Assembly (NCBI GenBank): GCA_035535315.1 | Contig: DATLQD010000153.1 | Location: 1 to 14,511, forward strand | Origin: DASQGA01 sp035535315 | GTDB taxonomy: Bacteria > Actinomycetota > Thermoleophilia > Gaiellales > Gaiellaceae | DNA length: 14,511 nt | Direction: 5' to 3' | Shown: positions 13,314 through 14,511 of the stretch, one piece after another | Numbering within the stretch: position 1 is the first letter of the stretch | Layout: every line of letters starts with the position of its first letter | Position numbers and translations under genes: made by a program | The notes under the pieces: generated by a model | What the model saw: only the letters and a program-made list of their open reading frames with translations | Database searches by the model: none | Told to the model about the DNA's origin: nothing

Positions 13314-14511
13314 CTAGGCGACACCGGTGTCCATGGCCGGCTCGGCCGGCGTCCGCTTGCGAGGCCAGAAGCTGCGCTCCCCGAAGAGGGAGATCAGTGC
13401 CGGGATCAGGAGGGCGCGAACGAGGAATGCGTCGAGCAGGACGCCCACGCACATCGCGAACGCGAACTCGTGGAACTGCCGCAGGTCGATCAGCGCCAGC
13501 GCCGCGAACGAGAGCGCAAGCGCGAGGCCCGCGACGCCGATCGCCCGGGAGGCACGCGGCGCGGCGGTCGCGATCGCCTCGCGCAGCGATAGGCCGCCCT
13601 CCGCACTCTGCCAGATCCGCCCGACCACGAAGACGTTGTAGTCCGATCCAAGCGAAAGCAGGAGCACGGCCACGGCGAACGGCACGTGGTACGTGATCTC
13701 GTCGTGGCCCAGGAAGCCCTGAAAGAACAGGGTCGTCAGGCCGATGCTCGCGGCGAGGGCGAGCGCCGACGCGAGCACGAGATAGAGCGGCGCAATCAAA
13801 GCCCGGAGGAAGATCGCGAGGAGGATGAAGTTGACCAGGAACGCCGCAATCCCGATGCGGATCAGGTCGTGAGTGATCGTTTCCACCGTCTCGCCCGCGA
13901 GCGCCGTGTCGCCGGCCAGACGCACCTCGACGTCCGACAAGCCCGCCTCTTCCGTAAGGTCCGGCAGTCGATCTCGCAGCCGTTCGACGGTGTCGACCGC
14001 CGGTCCGCCCTGCGGCTCGTCGTCGAGTACGAGCAGGTACCGGGCGGCCGCATCGTTCTCCGCGAGCACAAGCCCGGGGATGTCGCGCGCGGCTGGAGTC
14101 GCCGGGCCGATCGCGGTCGCGATCCCCGACTGCTTCTCGAGCGCGCCCTGTAGGCGCACCAGGCCCGGCAGGTCAGTAGTCCCGTCGACCCCTTCGAGCA
14201 GCAGCACCGTCGGGGAGAGAATGCCCGGCGCGAAACCCTGTGCGGCCGCGTCCTGCGCACGCCTTTGCTCGGACGACTCGGGAAGCCCCTGGATCTGGGT
14301 GATCCCGAGGTTCGTCTCCAGCAGCCCCTTGCAGGCAAAGAAAAGTGCGGCACAGGCGACGAAGGCGATTGCCAACGCAGCAGGTCGCGCCGTGGCGAAA
14401 TAAGCGAGGCGGCTCGCCCGCCCGGGCGCCCACTCGCGGGTCGACCGCCTGGGCCAGAAGATGCGTCGACCGAGGATCGCCATCAAGGCGGGGACGAGGG
14501 TAATCGCGATC
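13314..14511 (-). CDS. MMPL/RND family transporter, C-terminal part (start outside window)
   Basis: The frame is open to the right edge and the visible 398 residues begin AITLVPALMAILGRRIFWPR, the typical end of the first transmembrane block of MMPL proteins, so the gene starts beyond the window and an internal ATG or TTG near 14486 is not the true start. After one helix (FATARPAALAIAFVACAALFF) comes a periplasmic/extracellular domain of about 170 residues, then five more helices. The motif LGSDYNVFVVGRI near 13620-13655 carries the Asp-Tyr pair of the proton relay in this family. The family exports lipids, siderophores or drugs using the proton gradient; which one cannot be told here. It ends with ERSFWPRKRTPAEPAMDTGVA and lies 49 bases upstream of the HTH gene, same strand. 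Confidence 0.9.
   Translation of the reverse strand, partial: IAITLVPALMAILGRRIFWPRRSTREWAPGRASRLAYFATARPAALAIAFVACAALFFACKGLLETNLGITQIQGLPESSEQRRAQDAAAQGFAPGILSPTVLLLEGVDGTTDLPGLVRLQGALEKQSGIATAIGPATPAARDIPGLVLAENDAAARYLLVLDDEPQGGPAVDTVERLRDRLPDLTEEAGLSDVEVRLAGDTALAGETVETITHDLIRIGIAAFLVNFILLAIFLRALIAPLYLVLASALALAASIGLTTLFFQGFLGHDEITYHVPFAVAVLLLSLGSDYNVFVVGRIWQSAEGGLSLREAIATAAPRASRAIGVAGLALALSFAALALIDLRQFHEFAFAMCVGVLLDAFLVRALLIPALISLFGERSFWPRKRTPAEPAMDTGVA

Noticed and set aside
12446..13696. Plus-strand open frame of 416 codons across the permease, HTH and MMPL genes
   Set aside because: Arginine, proline and serine-rich shadow frame that crosses three supported minus-strand genes; no domain recognised.

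Overview
This is a high-GC window, dense in genes, with short intergenic gaps, frequent GTG/TTG starts and overlapping or nearly abutting genes. Together with the gene content (a three-subunit proton-translocating transhydrogenase, a DUF6457 protein, an MMPL transporter, an FtsX-like ABC system and a GlsB/YeaQ membrane protein) it suggests an actinobacterium, possibly of the Thermoleophilia/Gaiellales type. That placement is an inference from style and content, not from a marker gene.

Layout. 1-300: the tail of an unidentified plus-strand gene, then a small DUF6457 gene on the minus strand. 342-3241 (plus): the complete pntAA-pntAB-pntB operon for proton-translocating NAD(P) transhydrogenase. 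3245-5331 (minus): an intact secreted S8 (subtilisin-like) protease, and behind it the decayed C-terminal remnant of a second S8 protease, separated by about 130 bp that holds two palindromes. 5332-6188 (minus): a strong hairpin terminator, a GlsB/YeaQ-type small membrane protein and a UspA-like protein. 6267-8201 (plus): an ABC exporter half-transporter (MsbA-like fold), divergent from the UspA-like gene. 8204-14511 (minus): a co-directional set read from the right edge: an MMPL/RND transporter (its start lies outside the window), a small HTH protein with a DUF2384/MbcA-ParS-like tail, a 1037-residue FtsX-like permease with about ten membrane segments, and a single-chain tandem ABC ATPase. 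The ATPase start overlaps the permease stop.

How the genes work together. PntAA binds NAD(H), PntAB and PntB form the membrane channel, and the PntB C-terminus binds NADP(H); together they use the proton gradient to make NADPH. The permease and tandem ATPase most likely form one ABC machine of the FtsX/MacB/YbbAP class: one ten-helix permease chain would pair with one chain that carries both nucleotide-binding domains. The linker between the two ATPase domains resembles an AbrB/SpoVT swapped-hairpin domain, which is the most unusual feature I see. The small HTH gene immediately upstream may regulate or belong to this system.

Several divergent genes have no Shine-Dalgarno sequence and show a TAnnnT-like -10 element 6-9 bases before the start codon, suggesting leaderless transcripts. 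I found no tRNA, rRNA, CRISPR array, insertion sequence or attachment site. No stretch over 300 bp lacks a gene or gene remnant.
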